Positions 36,038 to 45,665 of a stretch of DNA of 64,000 nt are shown here, piece after piece. The translations under genes and the position numbers were made by a program. Where the stretch lies: assembly GCF_016757755.1 (NCBI RefSeq), contig NZ_CP068437.1:4278001-4342000 (forward strand). The letters are read 5' to 3'. Below the pieces are notes generated by a model. That model was not told the origin of the DNA, did not search any database, and saw only the letters and a list, made by a program, of their open reading frames with translations. This DNA comes from Shewanella sp. KX20019. GTDB taxonomy: Bacteria; Pseudomonadota; Gammaproteobacteria; Enterobacterales; Shewanellaceae. Position 1 is the stretch's first letter. Each line of letters begins with the position of its first letter.

Positions 36038-38305
36038 CTATTCCTGCTGCTCGCCTTCCCCAAGCTCAACACTATCAACACGCTGAAGCCCACGAGGCAA
36101 CTTAGCCCCTCTGCGACCACGCTCTCCACGATAATGCTCCAAATCACTTGGTTTTAAGGTTAGCTTGCGCTTACCGGCCCACAAAGTAACTGGCATACCT
36201 TCGGGGATAACCTGAAGGTGCGTTAGCAGCTCTTCACGATTCTTAGCCCGCTCAGTCGGTATACCAATGATCTTGTTACCCTTACCTTTTGTCAGTTGCG
36301 GTAAAGCATCTAATGAGAACAGTAACATTCTGCCTTCATTAGTAATCGCTAGGATTGATTGCGCTGTTGATTTATCGACTTTTTGTGGCAGTAATACTTT
36401 CGCATTGGCAGGTAAACTTAACAAAGCTTTACCTGCTTTATTACGCGATATCATATCCTTATTTGCCGCAATAAATCCGTAACCAGCGTCAGAAGCTAAA
36501 ATATAGCACTGCTCTTCATCAGCCAACAACACATGTTCCACAGTTGCGCCGGGCGCGAGATTAAAGCGAGTCGTTATAGGTTCGCCTTGAGAGCGTGCTG
36601 ACGGTAACGTATGAGTTTCTGTGGCGAATGACCTACCGGAAGTATCAATAAAGATACTCGGTTGATTGCTGCGACCTGGAGCGGCGCAAAGATATTCATC
36701 CCCCGCTTTATAAGACAAACTCTTTCCATCAATATCGTGCCCCTTGGCGCACCGCACCCAGCCTTTTGCTGATAATACAACGGTAACAGACTCGACAGGG
36801 ACAAGTTCTTGCTCAGTCAGTGCTTTAGACTCTCCGCGCTCTACCAGTGGAGAGCGGCGCTCATCACCGTAGTCTTCGCCATCTTTAATCAGTTCTTTTT
36901 TAATCAGCGTTTTCATACGACGTTCAGAGCTTAAAAGCAGTTGTAGCTTGTCACGTTCTGCGGCTAGCTCATTTTGCTCAGATTGAATCTTAAACTCTTC
37001 TAACTTAGCTAGATGGCGCAGTTTTAGATCCAGAATCGCATCAGCTTGCTTATCTGACAGATTGAATCTTGTCATCAACTCAGCTTTGGGTTCATCGTGA
37101 AAACGAATGATCTCAATGACTTCATCGATATTCAAAAATGCGATCATCAAGGCATCAAGAATGTGCAGTCTGGCTAAGATTTTATCTAGGCGGTATTCTA
37201 AACGACGCTTAACCGTTGTCATCCGGAAAACCAGCCATTCAGTCAGTATTTCACGAAGGCCTTTAACCTGTGGTCGCCCGTTCAAACCTAATATATTTAG
37301 ATTAACTCGATAACTTTTTTCTAGATCGGTGGTCGCAAAAAGGTGTGCCATCATCTGATCACAATCGACACGGTTAGAACGCGGCACAATGATCATCCGC
37401 ACAGGGCTTTCGTGATCAGACTCATCACGTAAATCCGTTACCATAGGCAACTTCTTAGCCTGCATCTGCGCCGCAATCTGCTCCAATATCTTACCGCTAC
37501 TGGCTTGATGCGGTAGTGCAGTGATCACCACTTCACCATCTTCTACACTGTATACAGCTCTAGCTCTAATCGAGCCTCGACCCGTCTGATATATTTTGGC
37601 GATATCTGCTTTCGGGGTAATGATCTCCGCTTCAGTTGGATAATCAGGTCCTGTAACGAACTCCATTAAACGAGGTAGATCGGCCTTCGGATTATCGAGT
37701 AATTCGATACAAGCGCCCACGAGCTCCTTCACATTGTGTGGCGGCACATCAGTCGCCATACCAACAGCAATACCTGTGATGCCGTTCAGTAGGATATGAG
37801 GCAACCGAGCAGGCATGACTAGTGGCTCTTTCATGGTGCCATCAAAGTTAACGCCCCAATCAACGGTCCCTTGGCCGAGCTCACTTAACAGAACTTCAGA
37901 GAATTTTGACAGTCTAGCTTCGGTATATCGCATCGCTGCAAATGACTTAGGATCATCTGGCGCCCCCCAGTTTCCCTGGCCGTCGACCAACGGATAACGG
38001 TAGGAGAACGGCTGCGCCATAAGTACCATGGCTTCATAACATGCACTATCACCGTGAGGGTGATATTTACCGAGTACGTCTCCGACGGTACGAGCAGATT
38101 TCTTATGCTTTGACTGTGCAGACAAACCAAGCTCACTCATGGCGTAAATGATACGTCTTTGAACAGGTTTAAGTCCGTCACCAATATGCGGCAGAGCTCG
38201 ATCCATGATCACGTACATGGAATAATTAAGGTATGCTTCTTCCGTGAAGCGGCGCATTGGCATTTGCTCTACGCCGTCTAAGCTTAAATCTATCGCATCA
38301 CTCAT
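36038..38305 (-). CDS. parC: DNA topoisomerase IV subunit A
   Basis: A 755-residue decatenating topoisomerase subunit. The catalytic Tyr127 lies in AAMRYTEARLS. The quinolone-determining region YHPHGDSACYEAMV has Ser87 and Glu91 in the positions of E. coli Ser80 and Glu84, the sensitive form. The C-terminal beta-pinwheel spans about 490-730. Its start codon overlaps the stop of the upstream PQQ-type gene by one base. Confidence 0.96.
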   Translation of the reverse strand: MSDAIDLSLDGVEQMPMRRFTEEAYLNYSMYVIMDRALPHIGDGLKPVQRRIIYAMSELGLSAQSKHKKSARTVGDVLGKYHPHGDSACYEAMVLMAQPFSYRYPLVDGQGNWGAPDDPKSFAAMRYTEARLSKFSEVLLSELGQGTVDWGVNFDGTMKEPLVMPARLPHILLNGITGIAVGMATDVPPHNVKELVGACIELLDNPKADLPRLMEFVTGPDYPTEAEIITPKADIAKIYQTGRGSIRARAVYSVEDGEVVITALPHQASSGKILEQIAAQMQAKKLPMVTDLRDESDHESPVRMIIVPRSNRVDCDQMMAHLFATTDLEKSYRVNLNILGLNGRPQVKGLREILTEWLVFRMTTVKRRLEYRLDKILARLHILDALMIAFLNIDEVIEIIRFHDEPKAELMTRFNLSDKQADAILDLKLRHLAKLEEFKIQSEQNELAAERDKLQLLLSSERRMKTLIKKELIKDGEDYGDERRSPLVERGESKALTEQELVPVESVTVVLSAKGWVRCAKGHDIDGKSLSYKAGDEYLCAAPGRSNQPSIFIDTSGRSFATETHTLPSARSQGEPITTRFNLAPGATVEHVLLADEEQCYILASDAGYGFIAANKDMISRNKAGKALLSLPANAKVLLPQKVDKSTAQSILAITNEGRMLLFSLDALPQLTKGKGNKIIGIPTERAKNREELLTHLQVIPEGMPVTLWAGKRKLTLKPSDLEHYRGERGRRGAKLPRGLQRVDSVELGEGEQQE

Positions 38306-39447
38306 TACTCATTATCCTGTGACTGATTTTTTTGTGGATTTTTGTAATACAAGCGGTAAATGTTGCCCTTAAAATCATCCGAAATATACATGCCACCATC
38401 GGGTGCTGTAATTAATGAGTGGGGTCTGGCAACCGGAAACTCTCCATCTAGAAAGCTAACAACCGTACTACGTTTAACGACTTGTTTATCTTCTATTTCA
38501 AGCATCACTATCTGGTAACCGACTTTGCTTGAACGGTTCCATGAACCATTTTCAGCAACAAACATCTGATTTCTGTAACGCTCTGGAAACTGTTCACCGC
38601 GATAAAAGTGTAGCCCCATAGGTGCAACGTGAGCAGGTAACTCATACTGGGGAGCGACCACTTTCAAATTTTCGGGTTTATCATAAGCAGGTTCAATAAC
38701 ATCTGTGGCATGGATATAGGGAAAGCCATAATGGCTGCCTACAGTTTCTACCTTATTGATCTCATCTGGTGGCAGGTTATCTCCCATCCAGTCTCGGCTT
38801 AAGTCAGAAAACCATAACTCTTTATCTTTAACTGACCAGTCAAAAGCGCCTACTTTGCGCACGCCGCTAACAATTTGTTCGCTTTCGCCGGTATTGACAT
38901 CGATTGCAATAATACTACCGAACGGTGTTTCTGGTTCACACACATTACATGTCGAACCAATAGCAATATAAAGCTTACCGTCTGGACCAAAATGCATGGC
39001 TCGTTTACTTTTTTTGGTGTTACCAGGTAAACGGTCATAAACCTCTTTAGGTCGTCCAGGACGTCTTAATCGTGACTCAATATCAACAAACCTTAAGACC
39101 CGATCATCTTCAGCGACATAAAGATCACCATCTTTAAAAGCTATCGCTTCTGGATAATGTAGCCCTTTAGCAATCGTATAGCGTTTATCGACTCTACCAT
39201 CCTGGTTAGCATCGACGAGTGCCGTTATGGTTCCCTCTTTGTAGGAACCAACAAACAGTGTGCCGTTACTGCCTAAGGCCAGCTGTTTAGCATCGCCCAA
39301 ATCGGAAGCAAATAGCGTTAAGCCAAAGCCTTTAGAGACTGTTATCATCACAGGCTCGGCAGCGATACTCGCAGTGCTATAAATAAGCTGAACAAATATT
39401 GCGGACAAACCGATAAATATTTGTTTGGGGTAATTTTCAAACGTCAT
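38305..39447 (-). CDS. PQQ-dependent sugar dehydrogenase-like / sorbosone dehydrogenase-like protein
   Basis: A 380-residue exported beta-propeller protein with signal peptide ending near TASIAAEP. Propeller motifs include NGTLFVGSYKEG, GDLYVAEDDRVLRF, DGKLYIAIGSTCNVC and DGGMYISDDFKGNIYRL, the pattern of soluble glucose/sorbosone dehydrogenases. There is one Cys pair (CNVC). Activity, and whether it binds PQQ, cannot be judged. It lies between parE and parC, is 44 bp from parE and is translationally coupled to parC, so it shares their transcript. Confidence 0.82.
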   Translation of the reverse strand: MTFENYPKQIFIGLSAIFVQLIYSTASIAAEPVMITVSKGFGLTLFASDLGDAKQLALGSNGTLFVGSYKEGTITALVDANQDGRVDKRYTIAKGLHYPEAIAFKDGDLYVAEDDRVLRFVDIESRLRRPGRPKEVYDRLPGNTKKSKRAMHFGPDGKLYIAIGSTCNVCEPETPFGSIIAIDVNTGESEQIVSGVRKVGAFDWSVKDKELWFSDLSRDWMGDNLPPDEINKVETVGSHYGFPYIHATDVIEPAYDKPENLKVVAPQYELPAHVAPMGLHFYRGEQFPERYRNQMFVAENGSWNRSSKVGYQIVMLEIEDKQVVKRSTVVSFLDGEFPVARPHSLITAPDGGMYISDDFKGNIYRLYYKNPQKNQSQDNE

Positions 39448-39491
39448 TATTATTCTTTTAGTTTAATGCTCTGTTGATGTATGCGATCTAT

Positions 39492-41378
39492 CTAGATCTG
39501 CGCTAAATCGCCTTTCGTCTCCAGCCAAATTTTTCTGTCGCCAGAACGTTTTTTCGCTAACAACATATCCATGAGCGCTAATGTGTCATCGGCATCACCA
39601 ATGGTAAGTTGAACTAATCGACGCGTATTGGGATCCATTGTAGTTTCACGAAGCTGCAGTGGATTCATTTCACCCAAGCCTTTAAATCGTGTTACCTGTA
39701 CCTTTCCTTTTCGCTTTTCTGCTGCGATGCGGTCAAGGATCCCCTCTCTCTCGGCGTCATCGAGTGCATAGAAAACTTCTTTGCCAATATCAATACGGAA
39801 CAGGGGAGGCATCGCCACATAGATGTGCCCTTGTTCGACCAATACACGGTAATGCTTCATAAATAGTGCACATAACAGGGTCGCAATATGCAGTCCGTCG
39901 GAGTCAGCATCCGCCAAAATACAGATTTTTCCATACCTTAACTCTGAAATGTCGCTGCTATCAGGGTCACAACCGATCGCGACCGAGATATCATGAACCT
40001 CTTGTGATGCCAGAACTTGTGACGCATCAACTTCCCAAGTATTTAGGATTTTACCCCGCAGTGGCATTATCGCTTGAAATTCACGATCACGCGCTTGCTT
40101 AGCACTACCGCCAGCGGAGTCACCTTCCACCAAAAACAGTTCGCCACGCATCGGGTCTTGACCACTGCAATCGGTCAGTTTCCCTGGCAGTGCAGGCCCT
40201 GAAGTAATACGCTTACGCGCCACTTTTTTCGCAGCTTTCAAACGCTTCTGTGCATTATTAATACACATATCAGCTAAAGCTTCAGCCTGCTCTGTATTAG
40301 TGTTTAGCCACAGGCTAAATGCATCACGTACAATTCCAGATACAAAAGCCGCACATTGGCGACTCGATAGTTTCTCTTTAGTTTGTCCTGAAAATTGTGG
40401 GTCTTGCATCTTGATAGACAAGATAAAGGTGCAACGATCCCAGATATCTTCTGGGGTTAACTTGATCCCCCGAGGCATCAAGTTTCTAAACTCACAAAAC
40501 TCACGCATGGACTCAAGCAAGCCTTGCCTGAAACCATTCACGTGCGTACCACCTAGTGGTGTTGGAATAAGATTAACGTAACTCTCATTTAAGAAATCCC
40601 CACTTTCAGGCAACCAAGTGATTGCCCAATCAGCTGCTTCAAGGTTACCCTTGAAATTGCCAACAAACGGAACTTCAGGCAACGTAGGCGCGCCATCAAT
40701 TGACGACTTTAAGTAATCTTCTAAGCCACTTTCATAGAACCACTCTTGTGTCTCATTGGTCTGCTTATTTACAAACTTAATTCTTAAGCCTGGGCACAAC
40801 ACAGCCTTTGCTTTGAGCAAATAAGAGAGCTTACTGACAGAGAAATTACCGGAATCGAAATAACTAACATCAGGCCAAAAGTGGACTCTAGTACCGGTAT
40901 TTCGTCGACCACAGGTACCCGTTACACGTAGTTCTTCAACTTTTTCGCCATGCTCAAAAGCCATATCATAGACTTCAGCATTACGCCTTACGGTGATTTC
41001 AACTCGATTAGATAGCGCGTTAACAACCGAGATCCCCACCCCATGTAAACCACCTGAGAATTGGTAGTTTTTATTAGAAAACTTACCACCGGCATGCAGC
41101 TTAGTGAGGATCAACTCAACCCCGGGTATCCCCTCTTCTGGGTGAATATCTACAGGCATACCACGGCCGTCATCGGTAACTTCGAGTGAGTTGTCGGCAT
41201 GTAAGATAACGTCGATTCGACTAGCATGCCCAGCAAGCGCCTCATCGACACTATTATCGATGACTTCCTGCCCTAAATGGTTCGGGCGCGAAGTATCCGT
41301 GTACATACCCGGGCGACGTTTTACAGGGTCAAGTCCGTTGAGGACTTCAATAGCATCTGAGGTGTATTGATTTGTCAT
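39492..41378 (-). CDS. parE: DNA topoisomerase IV subunit B
   Basis: A 628-residue GHKL ATPase subunit. Start at 41378 (MTNQYTSDAIEVLNG) aligns with E. coli ParE; an in-frame ATG three codons upstream is also possible, and neither has a strong ribosome site. ATP-binding motifs: EVIDNSVDEALAGHA, DDGRGMPVDIHPEEG and GGLHGVGISVVNALS. The TOPRIM segment carries EGDSAGGSAKQARDREFQA and DADSDGLHI. Confidence 0.96.
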   Translation of the reverse strand: MTNQYTSDAIEVLNGLDPVKRRPGMYTDTSRPNHLGQEVIDNSVDEALAGHASRIDVILHADNSLEVTDDGRGMPVDIHPEEGIPGVELILTKLHAGGKFSNKNYQFSGGLHGVGISVVNALSNRVEITVRRNAEVYDMAFEHGEKVEELRVTGTCGRRNTGTRVHFWPDVSYFDSGNFSVSKLSYLLKAKAVLCPGLRIKFVNKQTNETQEWFYESGLEDYLKSSIDGAPTLPEVPFVGNFKGNLEAADWAITWLPESGDFLNESYVNLIPTPLGGTHVNGFRQGLLESMREFCEFRNLMPRGIKLTPEDIWDRCTFILSIKMQDPQFSGQTKEKLSSRQCAAFVSGIVRDAFSLWLNTNTEQAEALADMCINNAQKRLKAAKKVARKRITSGPALPGKLTDCSGQDPMRGELFLVEGDSAGGSAKQARDREFQAIMPLRGKILNTWEVDASQVLASQEVHDISVAIGCDPDSSDISELRYGKICILADADSDGLHIATLLCALFMKHYRVLVEQGHIYVAMPPLFRIDIGKEVFYALDDAEREGILDRIAAEKRKGKVQVTRFKGLGEMNPLQLRETTMDPNTRRLVQLTIGDADDTLALMDMLLAKKRSGDRKIWLETKGDLAQI

Positions 41379-41433
41379 GGCACACATTTTTTTTTGTTAT
41401 TCAGGCCATGTTGCGGCCCTACGGGTCTATTTG

Positions 41434-42006
41434 TCAAGAAAACAGGTATTCACAAATGGAAGTCAACTGATCTTCATAGCCAATAAAGCTATGGTCACCG
41501 TCTGGTTCTATTAACAGTTTACAACAATGATACTTCTGAACAGCCTGTTTATAGTCGAGTACTTCATCGCCAGTTTGTAACAGTACATAAAAGCGATCAG
41601 GATTCATTATGGCTGCAGTATCGAACTCAGCGACATCCTGTTTATGCTTAGCTGAAACCTGATAGGTTTCATTTGTGTAGGGATTGTACTGAGTGCCAAT
41701 GAATTCATCAAACAGTTCGAAGGGTTTTACCGCAGGATTAATCAAAACTGCGCGTCCACCGTAGTTTTCAGCCAAATAACTAGCAAAATAGCCCCCGAGT
41801 GAAGAACCAATATAGGTTAACGGCTCATTTACTGCTTGTGCTTTTTCGACAATTTGAATCAATAACGCCATTGCCTCTAGTGGCTCACTCGGCAATTGTG
41901 GCTGATAAAAGCTTAACTCTGGATGATGTTGCTTAATAAAACTTGCAGTAACAAGCCCTTTCTCTGAAAAAGGAGAGCTATTAAATCCATGAATATAAAG
42001 CAGCAT
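41434..42006 (-). CDS. yqiA: YqiA family alpha/beta-hydrolase esterase
   Basis: A 190-residue small cytoplasmic hydrolase. The start MLLYIHGFNSSPFSEKG and the nucleophile elbow GSSLGGYFASYLAE are typical of E. coli YqiA, which acts on short acyl esters. The catalytic Asp and His are likely in LLQTGDEVLDY and DGDHSFIGYED. It lies between cpdA and parE, the same order as in E. coli. Confidence 0.92.
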   Translation of the reverse strand: MLLYIHGFNSSPFSEKGLVTASFIKQHHPELSFYQPQLPSEPLEAMALLIQIVEKAQAVNEPLTYIGSSLGGYFASYLAENYGGRAVLINPAVKPFELFDEFIGTQYNPYTNETYQVSAKHKQDVAEFDTAAIMNPDRFYVLLQTGDEVLDYKQAVQKYHCCKLLIEPDGDHSFIGYEDQLTSICEYLFS

Positions 42007-42036
42007 AGTTCCTCACGCTGCGGTTTTATATTTTAC

Positions 42037-42876
42037 TTAATAACCGCCAGCTTCATTGTCGGGTGAAAAATTTTCACCCGGTACCCGATATACGTTAGTT
42101 AGGATGCTACCATCAGACTTAAGCTCCAGCAAACGGTAACCGGGTTGAAGTGCATCTAACGCAAAATAGGGAGATTTAGGTTTAAATTGAATGCAGGTAG
42201 ATGGTGTAGCCATCAACTGAACCGGCCCAGTAGGTCCTAGATGAACAGTATCAACGCTTTGGTGAATATGCCCCCAAAGTAACCCTTTAACTTGCCTATA
42301 ACGCGAAACCTGTTGAATAAAATCACTGCCGTTATCCATGCAATGTTGATCTAACCAAGCACAGCCAGCAAGAACTGGGTTGTGATGCATCACCAGTAAG
42401 ATGTAGCGATTAGGTTCAGCGTTAATAGCACTATCAATAAGGTCTAATTCTGCATCAGACATGTGCCCACCAGGTCGGCCTCGAACGGTAGAGTCGAGCA
42501 TAATAATCTGCCAATTACCTGCCAATATTCTTTTTTGCCCATGTACCTTTTCACCCTGCATGTGCAGATTCATAATACGTGGGTCATCATGATTGCCGGG
42601 CAAATAATGACAAGGCATGTTTAATGGTGCAATCGCATCGACAAAGTTATGGTAAGACTCATTTGAGTAGTCTTGGCTGATATCCCCTGTCGCCAACATA
42701 AAGTGTGCAGGGTAATCAACAGCGGCGATAGTATTCAAAACTGCATTTAAGCTTTGAGAAGTGTTTACACCTAATAATTGAGCTTCAGGATCAGCAAAAA
42801 GGTGAGGATCGGTGACCTGCACCATTCTCACACTGCCTGATTCAGAAATTGAGTAAGAGATTGCCTCTTTTAGCAA
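42037..42876 (-). CDS. cpdA: 3',5'-cyclic-AMP phosphodiesterase CpdA
   Basis: A 279-residue class III cAMP phosphodiesterase of the calcineurin-like fold. The metal motifs appear in order: VTDPHLF, TGDISQD, LPGNHDDPR, VMHHNPV and LWGHIHQSVD. It lowers cAMP and so tunes Crp activity; crp is encoded about 9 kb away in this window. It is part of the nudF-yqiB-cpdA-yqiA-parE run. Confidence 0.94.
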   Translation of the reverse strand: MLKEAISYSISESGSVRMVQVTDPHLFADPEAQLLGVNTSQSLNAVLNTIAAVDYPAHFMLATGDISQDYSNESYHNFVDAIAPLNMPCHYLPGNHDDPRIMNLHMQGEKVHGQKRILAGNWQIIMLDSTVRGRPGGHMSDAELDLIDSAINAEPNRYILLVMHHNPVLAGCAWLDQHCMDNGSDFIQQVSRYRQVKGLLWGHIHQSVDTVHLGPTGPVQLMATPSTCIQFKPKSPYFALDALQPGYRLLELKSDGSILTNVYRVPGENFSPDNEAGGY

Positions 42877-42897
42877 AGTAATTACCTAAATATCAGA

Positions 42898-43332
42898 TTA
42901 ACAAATAAATTTAGTCAAGTTATCTATCTTCAATAACTCTTCAAGAAACGCATTCACTTGATACTTCTCATCACGATGATGCATATGCATATTTGGATAA
43001 TCATACACTGGACGTAATTGATAAATCTGTTGACTAGTTAACACTTCTGCTAATTTAGCATCGTGATAGATGCGCACAGAAACTTTAGGGGTTGACACTA
43101 ACGCATGACCGCCGGCGCACCTTGAAATTTCGACCAGTTGTGTATATTTGGTATTTTCCAACAAACGAACATCCAGCTGGCCAAATTCACCATCAACTTG
43201 CCAGTGCTTTCCTTCGCTAGGCTCCAGTGTAAGCCAACGCTGAATATGCATATAGTTACGAGCACATACAGCCAAAAACTGACTTATATTTGGCTGGTAC
43301 TTGTTCTTGCGAGCGTATGCTACTTTCGACAC
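42898..43332 (-). CDS. yqiB: DUF1249 family protein YqiB
   Basis: A 144-residue protein of unknown function matching YqiB/DUF1249. Conserved stretches are RNYMHIQRWL near the N-terminus, VSVRIYHDAKLAEVL and PNMHMHHRDEKYQVNAFLEE. It lies between nudF and cpdA as in E. coli, 21 bp from cpdA. Confidence 0.9.
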   Translation of the reverse strand: MSKVAYARKNKYQPNISQFLAVCARNYMHIQRWLTLEPSEGKHWQVDGEFGQLDVRLLENTKYTQLVEISRCAGGHALVSTPKVSVRIYHDAKLAEVLTSQQIYQLRPVYDYPNMHMHHRDEKYQVNAFLEELLKIDNLTKFIC

Positions 43333-43371
43333 GATATAATTCCAAGGATCTTTTAAACCGACTATTAATGA

Positions 43372-43989
43372 TTATTTTTCATGATTACTTTCAATCAGAT
43401 CTCGATAGTTGAGTTGTAGCCATTGGAGGCCAATGACAGTAGAGGCGTTATCTATTCGACCATCAGCCATCATTTTATATGCAAACTCTCTATCCACAAC
43501 ATGTACTTTAATATCTTCATGCTCTTCAGGTAAACCGTAGTGACCATCCGCATTGGATGAATCTACTGCAGCCCAATAAAAATCAAAGCGTTCGCTGGTG
43601 CCACCGGGACTGGCAAAGTATTGATTCACCTTGGTGATACTCAACGCATCAAGACCCGTTTCCTCTTTAAGCTCTTTAATGGCCACTTGTTCAGAAGTAT
43701 GACCTGCGTCAATCATCCCTGCGACTAACTCAAACAACCAAGGCGATTTAGCACTCTCAAGCACAGGAATACGGATCTGCTCAATCAGCACCACTTTATC
43801 GTTAATAAGATCGTAAGGTAACACGACCACAGCATGGCCCCTCTCAAACACCTCTCTAATGATCTCACCACTCCAGCCACCATCAAACAGCCGATGTTTA
43901 AAGCGATACTCATCCATTTTAAAGAAGCCTTTATACAGGGTTTTCTTCCCGAGTAACTCAACATCATCATGAGTAAAAGTACTGTTCAT
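43372..43989 (-). CDS. nudF: ADP-ribose pyrophosphatase (Nudix hydrolase)
   Basis: A 205-residue Nudix enzyme splitting ADP-ribose to AMP and ribose-5-phosphate. The Nudix box reads GMIDAGHTSEQ, then KELKEETGL. The metal-binding KEETG core is present, but the first Glu of the consensus is His and the Arg is Lys. The N-terminal dimerisation strand and RIPVLESAKSPWLFELVAG region fit NudF. It heads the operon that diverges from tolC. Confidence 0.92.
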   Translation of the reverse strand: MNSTFTHDDVELLGKKTLYKGFFKMDEYRFKHRLFDGGWSGEIIREVFERGHAVVVLPYDLINDKVVLIEQIRIPVLESAKSPWLFELVAGMIDAGHTSEQVAIKELKEETGLDALSITKVNQYFASPGGTSERFDFYWAAVDSSNADGHYGLPEEHEDIKVHVVDREFAYKMMADGRIDNASTVIGLQWLQLNYRDLIESNHEK

Positions 43990-44111
43990 TTAATCTCCAA
44001 AACCTACTTATTTATCAAGGTGTTTATACCTAAACAAGGCAAAGTAAAAATATTAATACTAAGATTTAGGCAGATCTGATTATTGCGATAAAAAACTGTT
44101 ACACTTCCTAG

Positions 44112-44140
44112 TTGACTTAGGAATTGTAGGTTTTTACTAT
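44112..44140 (+). promoter_or_regulatory. Sigma-70 promoter candidate for tolC
   Basis: TTGACT, a spacer of exactly 17 bases, then TACTAT. It lies about 140 bp before the tolC start. The leader that follows contains GCCTAACTTT/AAAGTTGGGC, a 10-bp stem with one mismatch, at 44190-44215. Confidence 0.6.
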
Positions 44141-44280
44141 TTAGCCCACTAAGTTTAGATGTATTGGGAAGCGTCGGGAAGCGCAAACCGCCTAACTTTT
44201 CAGCTAAAGTTGGGCATAACTAAACAAAACAAAGTTAAATTCGCTCCTCAATGGGGAATTTTGTCTAAAAGGGACAGCAA

Positions 44281-45591
44281 ATGAAATTCAAGATCCGCTC
44301 TCTATGTGCCGCGCTGACACTAGCCGTTTCAGCTCAAGTTGCACATGCCGACGACCTTCTACAGATATATCAACAAGCATTAACCAGTGATCCTGTTGCA
44401 CTTCAAGCCAAAGCACAGCGTGATGCGCTTTATGAGCAGATAGAAGAGCAACGCGCACCACTATTGCCAACGATAAGTGCAAACGTGGGCTACGATAAAG
44501 CTTGGAACGATCCATCAGATGATTCAAGTGGCATTATTGGTGGCGTTACCTTAAATCAAGTTATCTATGACCACAGTGCATGGGTTGGTTTAAGCTTGGC
44601 AGAAAAAGCCGCATCTCAAGCTGACTCAGCTTATGCATCTTCACTGCAAAATCTGATTATTCGTGTAACAACAGCATACTTCGATGTGCTTACCGCAAAA
44701 GACAACTACGAGTTCCAAGGTTCAGAGAAGCGTGCAATCGAGCGTCAACTTGAACAAACAAAACAACGTTTTGCTGTAGGTCTTACCGCGATTACTGATG
44801 TGCATGAAGCTCAAGCACAGTATGACTTAGCCAACGCGACTGAAATTCTAGCTGAAAATACACTGGCTAATAGCTATGAAGCGCTACGTGAAATCACTGG
44901 TATTGATCATAAAAGTATCAATATCTTAGATACCAGCCGTTTCTCAGCAGCACCAGTTGCTCCTGCATTGTCAACTGATTGGATCAAAATGGCAGAAACT
45001 AATAACGTTGACTTGATGACAACGCGAATTGGTAAAGATATCGCCGAAGAGACCATCACGCTTTATAAAGCGGGTCATATGCCTTCACTGAACCTGAACG
45101 CGGGTTATAAGAAAGGAATCGAACAAGAGAGTGGCGGTGCTAACCAACCTGACTTCGACAACGGTACTCTAGGATTAACACTTAGTATCCCACTTTTTGA
45201 AGGCTTCAAAGTTACTTCTCAAGTAAACCAAGCTCAGTATCAATATGTTGAAGCAAGCGAGAAGCTTGAACAGACCCATCGTAAAGTTGTCAAAGATATT
45301 CGTAATAACTTTAACAACGTCGGTGCTTCTATCAGTTCAATCCGCGCCTATGAGCAATCAGTGATCTCTTCAGAGAGTGCGCTGAAAGCAACTCAAGCCG
45401 GTTTTGAAGTTGGTACTCGTACCATTGTTGACGTATTGAACCGTACGCGCGACTTGTATGATTCAAAGCGTAAACTGTCTGATGCACGTTATGGCTATAT
45501 CAATTCAATTATTGCGCTAAAACAAGCTGCTGGTACTTTGAATGAAGATGATGTTAGCAACATCAACAATGGCCTGAAAGCGCCATTGTAA
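44281..45591 (+). CDS. tolC: Outer membrane channel protein TolC
   Basis: A 436-residue outer-membrane exit duct for tripartite efflux pumps and type I secretion. It has a signal peptide ending VAHADDLLQIYQQAL, then two homologous halves of long helices and strands. Signature parts are YEQIEEQRAPLLPTISANV-like text near the start and KRKLSDARYGYINSIIALKQ near the end. It is shorter than E. coli TolC (493), lacking most of the C-terminal tail. No pump genes are adjacent. Confidence 0.94.
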   Translation: MKFKIRSLCAALTLAVSAQVAHADDLLQIYQQALTSDPVALQAKAQRDALYEQIEEQRAPLLPTISANVGYDKAWNDPSDDSSGIIGGVTLNQVIYDHSAWVGLSLAEKAASQADSAYASSLQNLIIRVTTAYFDVLTAKDNYEFQGSEKRAIERQLEQTKQRFAVGLTAITDVHEAQAQYDLANATEILAENTLANSYEALREITGIDHKSINILDTSRFSAAPVAPALSTDWIKMAETNNVDLMTTRIGKDIAEETITLYKAGHMPSLNLNAGYKKGIEQESGGANQPDFDNGTLGLTLSIPLFEGFKVTSQVNQAQYQYVEASEKLEQTHRKVVKDIRNNFNNVGASISSIRAYEQSVISSESALKATQAGFEVGTRTIVDVLNRTRDLYDSKRKLSDARYGYINSIIALKQAAGTLNEDDVSNINNGLKAPL

Positions 45592-45616
45592 TTGCTTAAA
45601 TAGACAATCAATAAGC

Positions 45617-45648
45617 AAAAAGCCCAGTGTTAACACTGGGCTTTTTTC
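45617..45648. terminator. Bidirectional terminator between tolC and the GMC oxidoreductase
   Basis: A perfect stem AAAAAGCCCAGTGTTA/TAACACTGGGCTTTTT lies between converging genes, with A and T runs at its ends. Confidence 0.92.
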
Positions 45649-45665
45649 ATCCGTAATTTGTCATG

